Counted from the first letter of the stretch, positions 24,104 to 35,045 are shown. The stretch: 64,000 nucleotides of DNA from Rhyacophila brunnea (GCA_022495005.1 JAGYXB010002030.1:186001-250000), one strand, 5' to 3'. Notes: generated by a model not told the origin, from the sequence alone. A program made the numbers and translations.

Positions 24104-24470
24104 TTAAGGCTATACCTCATTTGAGGCATGGTCTAAAAAGATCGTGTCTAGGCGATGCGCGGGTCGCGGGTGCAAACGACGCATGCCGAACGAAATATAA
24201 TTTGTCATATAAATCCAATATGCGTCCATTTAATGTTCTGTTTATTGTTATATTAGTAACAATAATAATATATTCATTCACATGTTTTCTTTTTCAAGTA
24301 AATCGGTAACGTCATCGGGTAGTCATCATTACACGATTTAAGAATTAATGTCGCCATCACGAAACAAATTGACGTATTCACACTTCGACGTTCGCTCTCC
24401 GAATGCGTCCAAAATTTCGTCGCGCCTATAGATGAACATTATTTGCCGTTTGACTGATGTATCGTCTTAA
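24104..24470 (+). mobile_element. TTAA-flanked MITE family T1, copy b
   Basis: TTAA at 24104-24107 and 24467-24470 bounds the element. The imperfect ends are TTAAGGCTATACCTCAT and, on the other strand, TTAAGACGATACATCAG. TTAA target duplication is the mark of piggyBac-type transposition; the termini are not the usual piggyBac CCC, so the superfamily is inferred. Non-coding. Confidence 0.85.
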
Positions 24471-24936
24471 GTAGTTTTACCCGAAAAAGTATCTATAAAT
24501 TTAGAAATCTTTCTGATATCCACAAATTCCTAGTCCAGACCAAGAACATCAGCTGTATAAGTGAACGATGTTTTAGATCCACGTCGGAAAAAAATAATAC
24601 ATGGGACATTAATTGTATTAAAATATGTTTGATCTTGTAAATGTTCGGAAACACTTTTGATCTAACTTTCGAACAGTTCGTAGGTATGCAATGTTTATTT
24701 GTTCACCGAACCGTTGTATCTTGGTCGAGACTAGGCATACGTTTGTAGGATTTCAACGGTGTTTCACGTTCACATATTATTATGTTAGCTGTGTATTTGA
24801 ATCTAGACAACGGACCCAATTGGAAAATATACTAAGCCACACAACTGTGGGTGGAGATTAGTGATTTATCTTTCTTACTTACCTACAACTGTCTTATAAC
24901 ATTTGTTCTTTTTAAGATCCAAACGTATAACTTTTT

Positions 24937-25085
24937 GAACATACATAATTCTGAAAACACTCATGAGAAAATATAGTCAATAGAAAAAAAAACTCTTTCG
25001 AAAAAAGTTACACACCCAGCTGGAATCGAACCAGCGTCTCTTGGGTATCGCGCCCTGTGCATTACCACTATGCTACGACTGCCAT
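24937..25085 (-). mobile_element. SINE family S1, copy
   Basis: On the minus strand, TAGCATAGTGGTAATGCA (A-box) and GGTTCGATTCC (B-box) form a clear tRNA-like head at 25018-25080. It is followed by the S1 body AGTTTTTTTTTCTATTG and TTCAGAATTATGTATGTTC. The head lacks a complete acceptor stem. Confidence 0.8.
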
Positions 25086-25284
25086 GCTTAATTGCGAAAA
25101 ATTTAAACCATTGGCTTTTATTAATACCTGCTCATTGGTGCTCTCCAATTTGAGTTACGGTAGGCGATCGATTTTTGTATTCTAATTAATTAAAGTAAGT
25201 ATTTATTACTTTAATTACTAACCGACGTCACGGATCTCTCCAATATTTTATGAAGTATCTTACTCGTACTTGCTAATAATTTTT

Positions 25285-25457
25285 AATTACTATTTCTTTT
25301 ATTCAACGAATAATTCACAAGATTTAAGAATGCACCATTCTAATTATTGAACATACATAATTTTGAAAAACACTTCTGAGAAAATATAATATAACCAATG
25401 GAAAAAATCTTTTTGACAGAAGTAAGACACCCGGCAGGAATCGAAGTATGTCACCTC
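25285..25457 (-). mobile_element. SINE family S1, left half of a head-to-head pair
   Basis: Minus-strand S1 sequence: B-box TTCGATTCCTGCCGGGTG, body and the tail CTTGTGAATTATTCGTTGAA. It is cut at the tRNA-like head by the foldback element at 25458-25647. Confidence 0.7.
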
Positions 25458-25647
25458 TTAGTGTACGTCCTGAGTGGCAGCGTTCGGTGCAGCGTTGAGC
25501 GTTTGGCGCAACTCAAACGTATAACCGTGTGCGAAAATGTTCGTAGACAATGTCTTTTTTTGGTTATACATTTATACGGTTATACGTTTGAGTTGCGCAT
25601 AACGCTCAACGCTGCGCCAAACGCTGGCACTGAGGCCTCACACTTAG
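25458..25647. mobile_element. Foldback MITE family F2, copy 1
   Basis: The arms TTAGTGTACGTCC..GCGTTGAGCG..CAACTCAAACGTATAACC and GGTTATACGTTTGAGTTGCG..CGCTCAACGCTGCGCC..CACACTTAG are inverted repeats of about 75 bases. A compact copy lies at 63674-63764. TTAG occurs at both edges and may be the target duplication. Confidence 0.85.
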
Positions 25648-25765
25648 CATAGTGGATAATGCGCGGATTGAGGCGTAAACCCAGGAGATGCAGAGATTTT
25701 TTCTATTAGCTATATTTTCTCATGAGTGGTTTTCAGAATTATGTATGTTCATTAATTGAGTTAGC
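25640..25765 (+). mobile_element. SINE family S1, right half of a head-to-head pair
   Basis: The A-box-like TTAGCATAGTGGATAATGCG is followed by GATTTTTTCTATTAGC and CTCATGAGTGGTTTTCAG up to TTATGTATGTTCA. The B-box is degenerate. Confidence 0.7.
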
Positions 25766-25807
25766 ATTTACTTGTTAGAATTCCATTTTACAAAAAATGA
25801 AAATATA

Positions 25808-26035
25808 ATTAATATTAAATTCTACAGGTTTTTTAAAAGGTTAGTCGATAGCTATTTCGGTTGTAACACTATTATCAAGACTATTCAGATAAGCCGTTTG
25901 CCTTTGCTTAAATAGATAGAGACAGAATACATTTTATTATTCATTCAAACAATATTATCACTATGTATACTTATTATTAATTGTAATAATATTATTAATA
26001 CTTTGAAATCACAAGTGGGTTTTTAATGGTGATCA
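25808..26035 (-). repeat. Dispersed repeat R3, copy 2
   Basis: Reverse-orientation homologue of 19540-19715; its left part also matches 52858-52970 (CGATAGCTATTTCGGTTGTA). It is the longest copy of the family in the window. Confidence 0.75.
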
Positions 26036-26227
26036 AAATTTACAAAATTTAACGAAAGTACAGTGTTTGAGTGCTTTGGTTATTTCTTGACATTATTAAT
26101 CAATTAAAATATTATTAGTATAATTGTGTTAATCATGTGCTTAAATTATATTTAATAGTGGTGACGAATGCATTACCAAATTTTCATTAATTATGTGATT
26201 AATTTTGGATAATACGCGATTACTTGC

Positions 26228-26310
26228 CAACTGTTCGAGTAAATGTATGTATGTTCAATAATTAGAACGGTACATTCTTAAATCTTGTGAATTATTCGTC
26301 GAATAAAAGA
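26228..26310 (+). mobile_element. SINE family S1, tail fragment
   Basis: TATGTATGTTCAATAATTAG and TCTTGTGAATTATTCGTCGA match the S1 3' tail only. The region 26320-26720 beyond it is non-repetitive with no recognised gene. Confidence 0.65.
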
Positions 26311-26719
26311 AATAGTAGATATAACTTTTTACTCACAACTTCTCAAGTGGAATATGATACGCAATGCATAGTATATGTACAAGAGGGTACCCATCTAAAG
26401 TACACACACCAAGCACTTGTCGTCTGACGCGACAACTGCCTTCAGAAAAGAAATATAAAAAGCGAGAGCAAGAATAAATAACTAGGGGAAGCGAAAAGAT
26501 CCCTTCGCATTTTGAAGGAGCCGCAGTCAACTTGTCTTTAGGAATGATATGTCTAGCCTGACCGCCATTTTAAACACTAACGAGATATATTTAGATATAG
26601 TCAGGGGCAGGCGCGCATATAAGGGAAGGGGTGGTGGTTCGTTGCGAGATGTACACAAAAATATAATACTAAAAGATTTCTGAATCTTTACAATGTTTAT
26701 TAAATATTATGACGTGCCA

Positions 26720-27103
26720 CGAGTGGCGAAGGGTGGAGGTAGGCTGTTAAGATCCGCCATGAATGGTGCACACTAAACTTTGTCAGACATACGTATTTGT
26801 TTTCATTGGATGGTATTGGTTAGTTTTTAAAATTCAATTACATCCTGCGAAAACCAAGCCATACTAGATAATAGTCAAAAATACTCGCCTGAAAAAGTGA
26901 GCACAATTTTATCGTATCGCCCAAAATATACCAATACTATTATGGTTTGGTTTAGGCAGGGTTTAATTGATTTTTAAAAACTAACCAATACTATCTGTAA
27001 ATATTGTAGTCTTAGTTCAATAAAAACAAATACGTATGACTAACAAAGTGTAATATGCACAATTTATGGCGGATATTCAGCCTACCTCCACCCTTCGCTA
27101 CTG
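26720..27103. mobile_element. hAT-like MITE family H1, copy with internal deletion
   Basis: AGTGGCGAAGGGTGGAGGTA at the left and CTCCACCCTTCGCTACTG at the right. Shorter than the 550-base copies because one central block is missing. No matching 8-bp flanks were seen. Confidence 0.9.
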
Positions 27104-27179
27104 CATGACACTATTATGTATGATGTAAGACAATGCAACAATCTAATAAAAGAAACATTTACGCACATAATCAAGAAAC

Positions 27180-27480
27180 TGAAGAGTCATATGGAAGTAT
27201 CCTTTGTATTTATTGCGGAACGAATGCCGGATGGCGAATGCCCTTGCTAGATAGTTGACTCGTGGAATCTGGCCAAAGATCAAGTTAATGAATGCCATCG
27301 CCGAATTGTAAGTCTACACTAGTACGATCGCGTCACAAACACTTAAGTTCGTCAGTAGACGCGTCAATCGTTCGTTGGTGACAAATGCGTTTCACGTTTT
27401 ACTGGAACATGCGCTCCGGATGCAGTTTAGAAGTGCGACATTCCGCACCATAATGCTACGAGAGGGATGGGATGGGAAAC
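27180..27480. other. GC-richer unique block
   Basis: Non-repetitive, with words such as GCCGGATGGCGAATGCCC and GCCATCGCCGAATTG. No coding signature. Possible regulatory DNA by composition only. Confidence 0.25.
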
Positions 27481-27734
27481 ATGCGAGGGTATCTCTCCTT
27501 GGGCCGGTTTTTTCCTAATAATAATTGTTAAGAAATATCCATTGCCAGTCTAATTATTCCAGGTTCATGTTTAAAATGTTAAAAGAACGCAAAGTAGGTA
27601 CAATGAGGATTTATTTTTAGATGGCAAAGAACGTGTGGTCAAATTTTCATTGTGGAAACTGTAGATTTTTCTATTTGTATAATAATATTATAATACATCG
27701 GTACGTATCACGGGTCACAAAGCCGAGAGCTTAT

Positions 27735-28100
27735 GAAATGTGTCGTTGGGTGAATGTCAAGAGTCTCATTTTTTAAAGTAGAAGAAATGAGCAGACCAGT
27801 AGTGTACAGAGTTTCCGAGAGAAACATATTTTTTCCGATATTTAAAATTATAGTATTTTGGGCGTACTATATTTTTTATATCGTACATAGTACGCGGACA
27901 AAAATTATAGTTCAAACACTATAATTATAGTACGGTTGGCAGCACTGAACGACGTACACAAACTGCCTACCTATTTGTTGTTTAGAGACCGCTGAAACCT
28001 TAAAACTTAAACTGGTTTTTGTTTTTGAATCTGTATTTCTGTAGGTATTATCAATAGCATTCGATATAATTTCAAATAGGTACCTACATTAGGTCGTGTC
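27735..28100 (+). repeat. Local direct duplication, unit 1
   Basis: GTGAATGTCAAGAGTCTCAT, GAAATGAGCAGACCA and CAGAGTTTCCGAGAGAAACA, then GTAGGTATTATCA..AGCATT and TTTCAAATAGGTA..ACATTAGG, recur in order at 28492-28650. Unit 1 carries about 200 extra bases between the two blocks (27831-28035), including repeated ATTATAGTAC-like words. Confidence 0.8.
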
Positions 28101-28491
28101 CGGAAACTTGTACGTATGCAGTTCGCGGTATCACACTTCACCGTGAAATGTTGTATCAGAAATATATGGCTGTATATTATAAACCGTCCAACCTCTGGGT
28201 CGTATAGTAGTGACATAAAATTCAAGTCTAAATAAAAAAACGGTTCTTGTCGGTTTACACTTTACAGGAAGCCAGCAGCAAACAATTTTTGAAAATAGCC
28301 GATATACTGGACTATTTGTAAGGTTAAGTTAGGTTTTCATTATTCAATTCATGAATTTTGCCAAAATCAGCTATGAAAATTGAATTAATGTTCATATTGA
28401 ATCTAATAAAATTGGAGACCGGCTGACTGTGCCACGGTGAAATTTTTTACGTACTATTTACATGTAGCTGTAAGCTTTATAGACTCATTTG

Positions 28492-28650
28492 AAATATGTC
28501 GTTAGGTGAATGTCAAGAGTCTCATGGCTTTGGTAAAGTCGAAGAAATAAGCAGACCAATATTGTGCAGAGTTTCCGAGAGAAACAGTAGGTATTATCAG
28601 AAGTAGCATTTAATATATTTTCAAATAGGTAGGTACATTAGGTAAGTAGT
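28492..28650 (+). repeat. Local direct duplication, unit 2
   Basis: Compact homologue of 27735-28100. The blocks flank a clean junction at GAGAAACAGTAGG, so unit 2 may show the state before an insertion in unit 1. Confidence 0.8.
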
Positions 28651-28739
28651 ACACAAATATTTCGACAATTGCCGTTAAAAGATTCACGTACACAACGCGA
28701 ATAATATGTGTTGATTCGCAATACGACAAGTATATTATT

Positions 28740-28960
28740 TGTGACCATTTCGACATTTAGAGTTCGGTTGACAATTTCAACAAAGGGTTCAACCGAACCG
28801 CCGCGATCCCGTGTGGCACATCACTGCGGCGAGGCGAAAATGTAATTGAGAGAACGAACGTTCGCGCCTCGAGTTTAGCGTCACAAAAGAAAATCGTGTC
28901 TGCCAATATTCGTAGACACGCGTGCGGCCCCAACCCCCCCACAAAACCCCCATTATACAG
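28740..28960. other. GC-rich unique block
   Basis: Contains CGGTTGAC...TTCAACCGAACCG (self-complementary words) and GCCTCGAGTTTAGCG, ending in a C-rich run at about 28925-28950. A 61-codon minus-strand frame has no recognised domain. Candidate regulatory or unrecognised exon sequence. Confidence 0.3.
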
Positions 28961-29257
28961 CGCACGTTTCAGTTTCAGGCTGTTCTTTCATCCCCCCGGG
29001 ATGCAAAATAGACTGTATTCATATTTGGATAATTTACTAAGTTTTGTTTATGGGAGGAATGGGAACGCATAACGATCATGCGGGTAGAATAATCTTGACA
29101 CGAAATAGAAAAGACACGCAAAATTATTCGATTAATTTAATATTATTTATCAAAATGAAACAAGATTACATAGTTATAAATGTTATATCGTTTTGCGTGT
29201 TTTTAACGCTATCTTGAAGATAAATTCCATTAAATTATAGTTATTAATTTAAAAATA

Positions 29258-29388
29258 ACACAATTTTATAGTACTAATTCCATTTGTATTAAATACTTAT
29301 TGTTGACAATGCTCATCTGAATCGGCCGAAATCGGTCCAATTTAATATTTAACAAAAAAGAAATTAGTACTATAAAAATTGCGTTTCA
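29258..29388. repeat. Inverted repeat with about 25-bp arms
   Basis: AACACAATTTTATAGTACTA at 29258 pairs with TAGTACTATAAAAATTGCGT ending at about 29388, with one or two mismatches and an 80-base spacer. A small MITE remnant is likely. Confidence 0.65.
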
Positions 29389-29639
29389 TTTAATTTACTA
29401 ATACAATAAGATATTTACTTAAGCTACCAAGTACAGAAAACATGCATACATCAGCTATATTCTCCGTTATGATTAACTCATAATGCAGGGAAGGCAGAGG
29501 GCAGCAGAAGCGTAGGCAGAAAGAGAACCTCTGTAAATGCCTCAATGTATTTGTTGAATTTATTCGACTGTGGGCAGGGATATGTACTGCGCTTTGGTCG
29601 CCAATATTCGCTAGAAGATGGCGTCAATGAAAGAAGAAG

Positions 29640-29750
29640 AATATACAGGAAACACAAAATTAATGGGAGAACTGGCTTACCCTACTGGGTATGGTATAAA
29701 AGGCTAAATATCCAGAGTATGAGAAATATGAGATAAACTTAAACACGTAC
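29640..29750 (+). mobile_element. Retroposon 3' end, family L1x copy 2
   Basis: GGCTTACCCTACTGGGTATG, AAAAGGCTAAATATCCAGAG and ATGAGATAAACTTAAACACG parallel 14990-15115. A 63-codon frame over it is a by-product of the repeat. Confidence 0.55.
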
Positions 29751-29759
29751 GTCACGTTA

Positions 29760-30545
29760 ATAATGTAACGTCCTTTCAATCTTTGAGAACAGTCGACGGG
29801 GTTTTTTTTACTTGGGTTTTATGGTGGTCAGACCATAAACTACCCTGCATCAGAACTTTGGTCTATTGCGATGGCTTTTACATTTATATATTTATTAATC
29901 TGTTCTGTGAGAATACACGATGGAATACGATTCAAACATTTATTTATCCATCAAAATTATTCAAAAAACAATAAACATTATTCATTTCCATCTCGATGTT
30001 TCAAAAATTCATCTTAAATTCAAAATATAAATATCAGACTCACATAAGAGATAATGGACCCTTCCGAGAAGAAAATTTAAATCGCATAATTGGAAAAGTT
30101 GCAACGAAAACGCTTCGAGACACAGAACAGTGTGCAAAGTAAAAAGTATCAGGCTAGCATACTCTCGCCCGGGGATATTTAATTCTTTCATACATTTTTA
30201 ATGCGTTCTCGTGTTACTTGTGTAATTGGATTTTTCTGTTTATTTTGCCTTGTTTGCGAGCTAATGAGAGCGAGGAGTGGCAATTACGCGCTGAGATAAA
30301 GGGGGTCGCCCTCTCAAGTGGAGAACAGTTGGACGCTAATTTCTACCGACGTTTTTTACTGTCGGGAACTACCACTTAGTGATTTTTACTACACGAAGGT
30401 TTTCTTCAACGTGACACTTTTTCAGCCGCAGTAGCGTAAAATTATACGAAGAAAAACAACGTTAATCCAAGAAATATCACACATTACTAAGGCACCGCGC
30501 TGCACGAGGATGTATTCGATTCGATTCCAATCCGGCGAATAATAG
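29760..30545. other. Non-repetitive stretch with a GC-richer block at 30170-30480
   Basis: The 30170-30480 block contains TAATTGG, GATAAAGGGGGTCGCCC and TTACGCGC words that look like transcription-factor-site material. There is no recognised gene; use as regulatory DNA is inferred. Confidence 0.3.
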
Positions 30546-30552
30546 TGGCAAT

Positions 30553-31142
30553 CAGTATCGATGGGTGGAAGTAGGCCGTTAAGATCCGCCATAAATAGTA
30601 CACATTAAACTTTGTCAGTCATACGTAGGTATTTATTTTTACTGAGCTAAGACTACAATTTACAGATGGTGTTTTTTTAGTTTTTAAAAATCTTAAACCA
30701 TGCCTAAACAAACCATAATCGTTTTGGTATACTTCGGGCGATACAAAAAAAATATGCACACTTTTTCATTCATACGATTTGTTTTCGTTGAATTAACAAT
30801 ACAATATAGTAACTACCTACACATAGTGCTGATTTTTTTTAAATTAACTAAGCCCTGCCTCAACCAAACCATAATAGATACAAATATTATTCTTTCTATA
30901 ATATATCCAAAATGATGTATGGTTTAATAGCACAATTTTAGGTATTTTATAGATAAATGAACATTTTTTTACTATTATATAATATTATGGCTTGGTTTCC
31001 GTATGATTTATTTGAATTTTAAAAACTAACCAACAACAATCATCTCAGTAGTTCAATGAAAAAAAAAATCGTATCACTGACAAAGTTTAGTATGCACCAT
31101 CTATGTTGGATCTTAACAGCCTACCTCCACCCTTCGCCACTG
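30553..31142. mobile_element. hAT-like MITE family H1, full-length copy
   Basis: The left end CAGTATCGATGGGTGGAAGT has several substitutions, while the right end ACCTCCACCCTTCGCCACTG is intact. The interior blocks are in standard H1 order. Flanking 8-mers GTGGCAAT and TTAAATAC differ. Small open frames inside are not genes. Confidence 0.85.
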
Positions 31143-31743
31143 TTAAATACACTTTAAGAATATATCACGTACTTATGGTACATAAATAAATGAACACATT
31201 TAAAATAAATGTATCGAATAAAAAATCCTTAGACGTTATTAATATTACTAGGAGCACAGAAAATAGAAGAGGTATATTATATAAAGTTATAATATAAAGT
31301 TAAGTATTTATGAAGAAAATGCTTTAATCTTGTTTGCTTGAAAGTAAGTAAGTATGTACGAGAGTGTTTGGTATTCAGAACTGTAAGATAAATAAAACTA
31401 AATTGAGTGCGAAGTCTCGGCGCTTTGAATTTCCATCTAAATATTCAAAAGCTGAGATTGCCAAGCAGATATTCCTACATTTAGTAAGGAAACAAAATGG
31501 ATGTTCGCTATATAGCTATGGATATAGGTAGGTGGGCACGGGAATCGAGACGCGTACAATACCTACAGCTCGCTTCCACTTTTACTGAAGGATTTTATTT
31601 ATATCTCTCTACAGTCTACGTTGACGAAGCTTTTCAAATTCATATTACAATATCGAATCGAAATAATATAACGGTTGTCTCTATTCATCGTAAGAAATTC
31701 AAATACAAAAGATTTCATACTTTGTAGTCAGTTTATAAAATCT

Positions 31744-32230
31744 ATGTCATCATCATCAGCCGGGGTCAATCCACTGCTGCATGAAGGCCTCCCCAAATAT
31801 TCTCCAACTCTCTCGTTCCTGTGTCGTTCGCTGCCACGTATTTCCACCGAACTTTATCAGTTGGTCAATCCAGCGGCTTTTAGGGCGACCCTGTGGCCGT
31901 TTCGTGCCCCTTGGGTACCATTGGATGACAGCATTATTGTCCAGCGGCCATCCTTTCGACTAGTAATGTGCCCCGCCCATCTCCATTTCAGCTGTTTGGC
32001 AACGTCTATTACATCGCGTACTCATGTCTGCTTCCTAATCCATTCGTTTCTCTTACGGACATTTCGCGTGATGCCCAATATATACCTCACCATGCCTCGC
32101 TGTGCGACTCTTAGCCTTTGGACATCTCTCGTGTTGAGGGTCCACGTCTCGCAGCCATACGCGAGCACGGGCATCACACATTGGTTGAACACCCTACGCT
32201 TAAGACATAATAGTAGGTCATTCTTGAAGA
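31744..32230 (-). pseudogene. Non-LTR retrotransposon RT tail, family RTEa copy 1
   Basis: Minus strand, 5'-truncated. Reading from about 32220 downward: MPVLAYGCETWTLNTRDVQR, then LRVAQRGMVRYILGITR, then a frameshift. The GRPKS, W..ELVKFGG and QQW.DPG words of the same family are readable in shifted frames, with the end in a (TGATGA)n tail at 31744-31756. PVLAYGCETWTL is a strong reverse-transcriptase thumb/C-terminal signature of RTE-like elements, and the trinucleotide tail is typical of that clade. No catalytic domain is present. The long plus-strand frame across 31675-32256 is merely its antisense shadow. Sister copies lie at 46595 and 48480. Confidence 0.88.
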
Positions 32231-32294
32231 TACTATTTAGACGTCTTAAAATTTAGACGTCGTAAAATCTATGTAAATGTACATAACCGTATAA

Positions 32295-32445
32295 CAGTGG
32301 CGAAGGGTGGAGGTAGGCTGTTAAGATTCAATATAAATAGTGCACATTCAACTTTGTCAGTCATATTCGCTTTTATTTAACTAAGACTACAATTGTCAGA
32401 TGGTGCTGGTTAGTTTTTTAAATTCAATTAAATCCTACTTACTCA
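32295..32445. mobile_element. hAT-like MITE family H1, 5' fragment
   Basis: CAGTGGCGAAGGGTGGAGGT at the left, then the standard first H1 block up to TTAGTTTTTTAAATTCAATT. It breaks off about 40 bases before the inverted-repeat element at 32486. Confidence 0.85.
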
Positions 32446-32485
32446 AAATAAAACGCATGTTCGTTCATTGGGGTTAGATTTACAA

Positions 32486-32960
32486 ATCGTAATAGATTTT
32501 TGGGTTTCCACCGCGTGCACATACTTCTTCTTTCTTTCATCGACGTTTCGGGCTCGTTGCAGAGGCCATTATCAAGATATATGTTATGATTCAATTTTAA
32601 TTTATTTATTTTGTAACATATTGTGGACATTAAAAATTATAAGTTTAAGACGTTCACAACATGACATGATGATGGGTTACGGTTAAAAACGTCATGGCTT
32701 CCGGCACTGTCCGCAAAATCCAATGTTCGATCCGGTATCTCTGGTCGTAACGAGCGACACATTACTCTGAGCAACGTTTGCTCTTAGCTAATCGGATTCC
32801 TTTTGGAATTCTTAGAGCGACGTTTTCATTTATACGCCTACACTACACTCATCATAACATATTATATCTCTTGATAATGGCCTCTGCAACGAGCCCGAAA
32901 CGTCGAGGAAAGAAGGAAGAAGTATGTACACGCGGTGGAAACCTAAAAATCTATTACGAT
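32486..32960. mobile_element. Inverted-repeat element P2 (Penelope pseudo-LTR-like arms)
   Basis: The arms of about 100 bases are inverted: ATCGTAATAGATTTTTGGGT on the left, mirrored at 32941-32960. Each arm includes the block TGATAATGGCC..TGCAACGAG..CCGAAACGTCG (plus strand at 32873-32910). The spacer holds a block (ATGGGTTACGGTTAAAAACG...GGTCGTAACG) that appears in reverse orientation in P1 and P3. Pseudo-LTRs in inverted orientation are known from Penelope-like elements; the assignment is by resemblance. Confidence 0.6.
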
Positions 32961-33109
32961 AAAAAAACAACCGTGAAAGTGTCAAACATTATATTCTACT
33001 TGAGTCTTTCTAGTGAATATGCAATCAGCATACGGGTATTAGCGGGTCTACATTCAACCAGCAACAATTCAATTCAATCAACATTATAGATTTAGAAACA
33101 AATTATTCT

Positions 33110-33430
33110 TCGAATCAATGGCAATAAATGCGGGAATAACTCTCGAATCGTGAAGATTGCCGGACAGACGACACTTGAAAATGTATCGACCTCGCAATAC
33201 CTCTGGCCGCTCCCTCTCCTCCCCAGAGAGGAACTTTCCGATTTCCCGAGGAATAACCGAGTTTCGCAGGAGCGCAAAGGACGGAGGGGGTAACTACTTA
33301 TGCACATACACACACTTACTTTGAAGAGGGAAAGAGAAAGAAAGTCAGTCAAGCGAGTCGGCTATAAAAAGAATTCGCGAAGCGTAACGTACTCCAAACA
33401 GTGCTAGAAGATTTGCGAGAAGACGTTGTC
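33110..33430. other. GC-richer unique block, candidate regulatory DNA
   Basis: Includes CTCTGGCCGCTCCCTCTCCT, GAGTTTCGCAGGAGCGCAAA and a short CA run. Not repeated in the window. The 86-codon minus-strand frame has no recognised domain. 33430-33710 is AT-rich with nothing recognised. Confidence 0.3.
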
Positions 33431-33710
33431 AAGCCTTTGTATTTTATACTGGCAATTAATTAAATTAAAACATACATGTTTACATACGTAGTTGTGAACA
33501 TCTCGAAATATCGATATATTAATATAAACCAGATTGTCAATAATTCAGAGTTTTAAGGGCGCGAGATGAGTATTTCGTGGATTTGTGCTTGTTTAAATTA
33601 AATTCCCTTCCTCAAGAAATGAACGAATGATGAAGAACGACGACAGTATTGATTGGATTGTTAAAAATAACTATAACAAAAACGAATATTTAATAATTTT
33701 TATTCACATA

Positions 33711-34435
33711 TTAAGGCTATACTTAAGGCGAGCGAGGAAGGCTGAGCGGGTCTAGGACGATTTGGCATCGGGACAACTGGACACCACGGAATTCGAAAAT
33801 AAATATACGTTAGGTACTTATAGGTACTTTAAATAATGATTTAATCGTGCATATGTTTAAGTTCTAACGAAAAAAGAGTTTTTTATTTTATATAAAGCCT
33901 TAGGCATGTTAATTCTCAATCGGCAATAAAGAATACATTATGTTTAGAGTAAAATGAATTAAAACTACTAAGTAGTTGATAGAAACTGATTAAAATACCT
34001 CGTCTACGTTATGTATACGTGTCTACGACAGTGCGGCACCCAATTGTCCGGTTGTCCCATTCCCACTTCAGCTGGGGCACGGTCTAAAACGATCGTGACT
34101 ACGCGACGCGAAGATTATGCAAATGACGCGTGCAGAACGAAACATAATTTGTCATAAAAAGTCAACATCCGTCCATTTAATGTTATATTTATTGTTCTAT
34201 TACTAATAATAATAATAATAATATATTCATTGACATGTTTTTTTTTTCAAGTAATTGGGTAACGTTTTTTAGTCATCTTTACGCGATTTAAGAATTAATT
34301 CCCCCGTCGCCATCACAAAACAAATTGACGTGTTCACAGCTCTACTTTCGCTCTCCGACTGCCAGCCAGTCCGAAATTTCGTCGCACCTATAGTTGAAAA
34401 TTATTTGCATTTGTTTCACTAAGTACCCGTCTTAA
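33711..34435 (+). mobile_element. TTAA-flanked MITE family T1, copy c, interrupted
   Basis: TTAA at 33711-33714 and 34432-34435. The first 14 bases (TTAAGGCTATACTT) are separated from the rest (CAGCTGGGGCACGGTCTAAA onward) by the insertion at 33725-34064. Without it the element has the size of the other copies. Confidence 0.85.
33725..34064. mobile_element. 340-bp insertion within T1 copy c
   Basis: Flanked by ACTT on both sides (33721-33724 and 34065-34068). Near its ends are inverted words GGGACAACTGGACACC and, on the other strand, GGGACAACCGGACAATTGG. The outermost 40 bases on the left have no mirror. The superfamily is unclear. Confidence 0.6.
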
Positions 34436-34471
34436 ACGATTATCTCCTTGTCTCGCGAAATAGCAGAATCC

Positions 34472-34800
34472 ATCGTAATAGATTATTAGGTTTCCACCGC
34501 GTGTACTTCTTCCTTCTTTCCTCGAGGTTTCGGGCTCGTTTCAGAAGCCATTATCAAGGGATATGTATTATGATGAAGTGTAGTGTAGGTGTATGAATGA
34601 AAACGTCGCTGTAAGCATGTCAAAAGGAATCCGATTAGCTCGGAGCAAAGCTCAGAGAAATGTGTCAATCGTTACGACCAGAGATACCGGATCGAGTATT
34701 TGACAGTGCCGGAAGTCATGACGTTTTTAACTGTAACCCATCATCCCTATTAATATTTTCAGGGTTTCTATGGATTTCGATAGCCTCCTTTCCAATCGTG
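34472..34800. mobile_element. Inverted-repeat element P3, right arm truncated
   Basis: Left arm ATCGTAATAGATTATTAGG and CCACCGCGTGTACTTCTTCC as in P2, followed by the GTCAAAAGGAATCCGATTAG and TCATGACGTTTTTAACTGTA blocks shared with P1. The right terminal repeat is missing, with the break after GGATTTCGATAG. Confidence 0.6.
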
Positions 34801-34884
34801 AGAAATATCCTTTATTCCGACCCAGTTAAGTCAAATTTGTGTCCTGTATCAATCGAGTGCTGAAAAGATTGAATGATTCCAAAA

Positions 34885-35045
34885 TTGAAAATACATAATT
34901 TTGAAAATCACTTCCTGAGAGAGTTATATTATAACTAATAGAAAAAATCTTTTTTGGAAAAAGTAAGCCACCCCGACGCGGAATCAAACCCTGTATCTCC
35001 CGGGTTTACGCCCCATCCGTCGCATTTTCCAATATGCTACGATAA
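34885..35045 (-). mobile_element. SINE family S1, copy
   Basis: Minus strand: a degenerate A-box (ATCGTAGCATATTGGAAA), a degenerate B-box (GGTTTGATTCCGC), then the S1 body with TTTTTTCTATTAGTTATAAT and TTTTCAAAATTATGTATTTT. Divergent from the other copies. Confidence 0.7.

Noticed and set aside
25018..25080. Functional tRNA gene on the minus strand
   Set aside because: Part of the S1 SINE, repeated elsewhere with the same body; no complete cloverleaf.
31675..32256. 193-codon open frame on the plus strand
   Set aside because: Antisense shadow of the RTE-like reverse-transcriptase tail, which reads with clear family motifs on the minus strand.
32439..32630. 63-codon minus-strand frame within P2
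   Set aside because: Lies in the repeated arm and is not preserved in P1 or P3; a by-product of the repeat.
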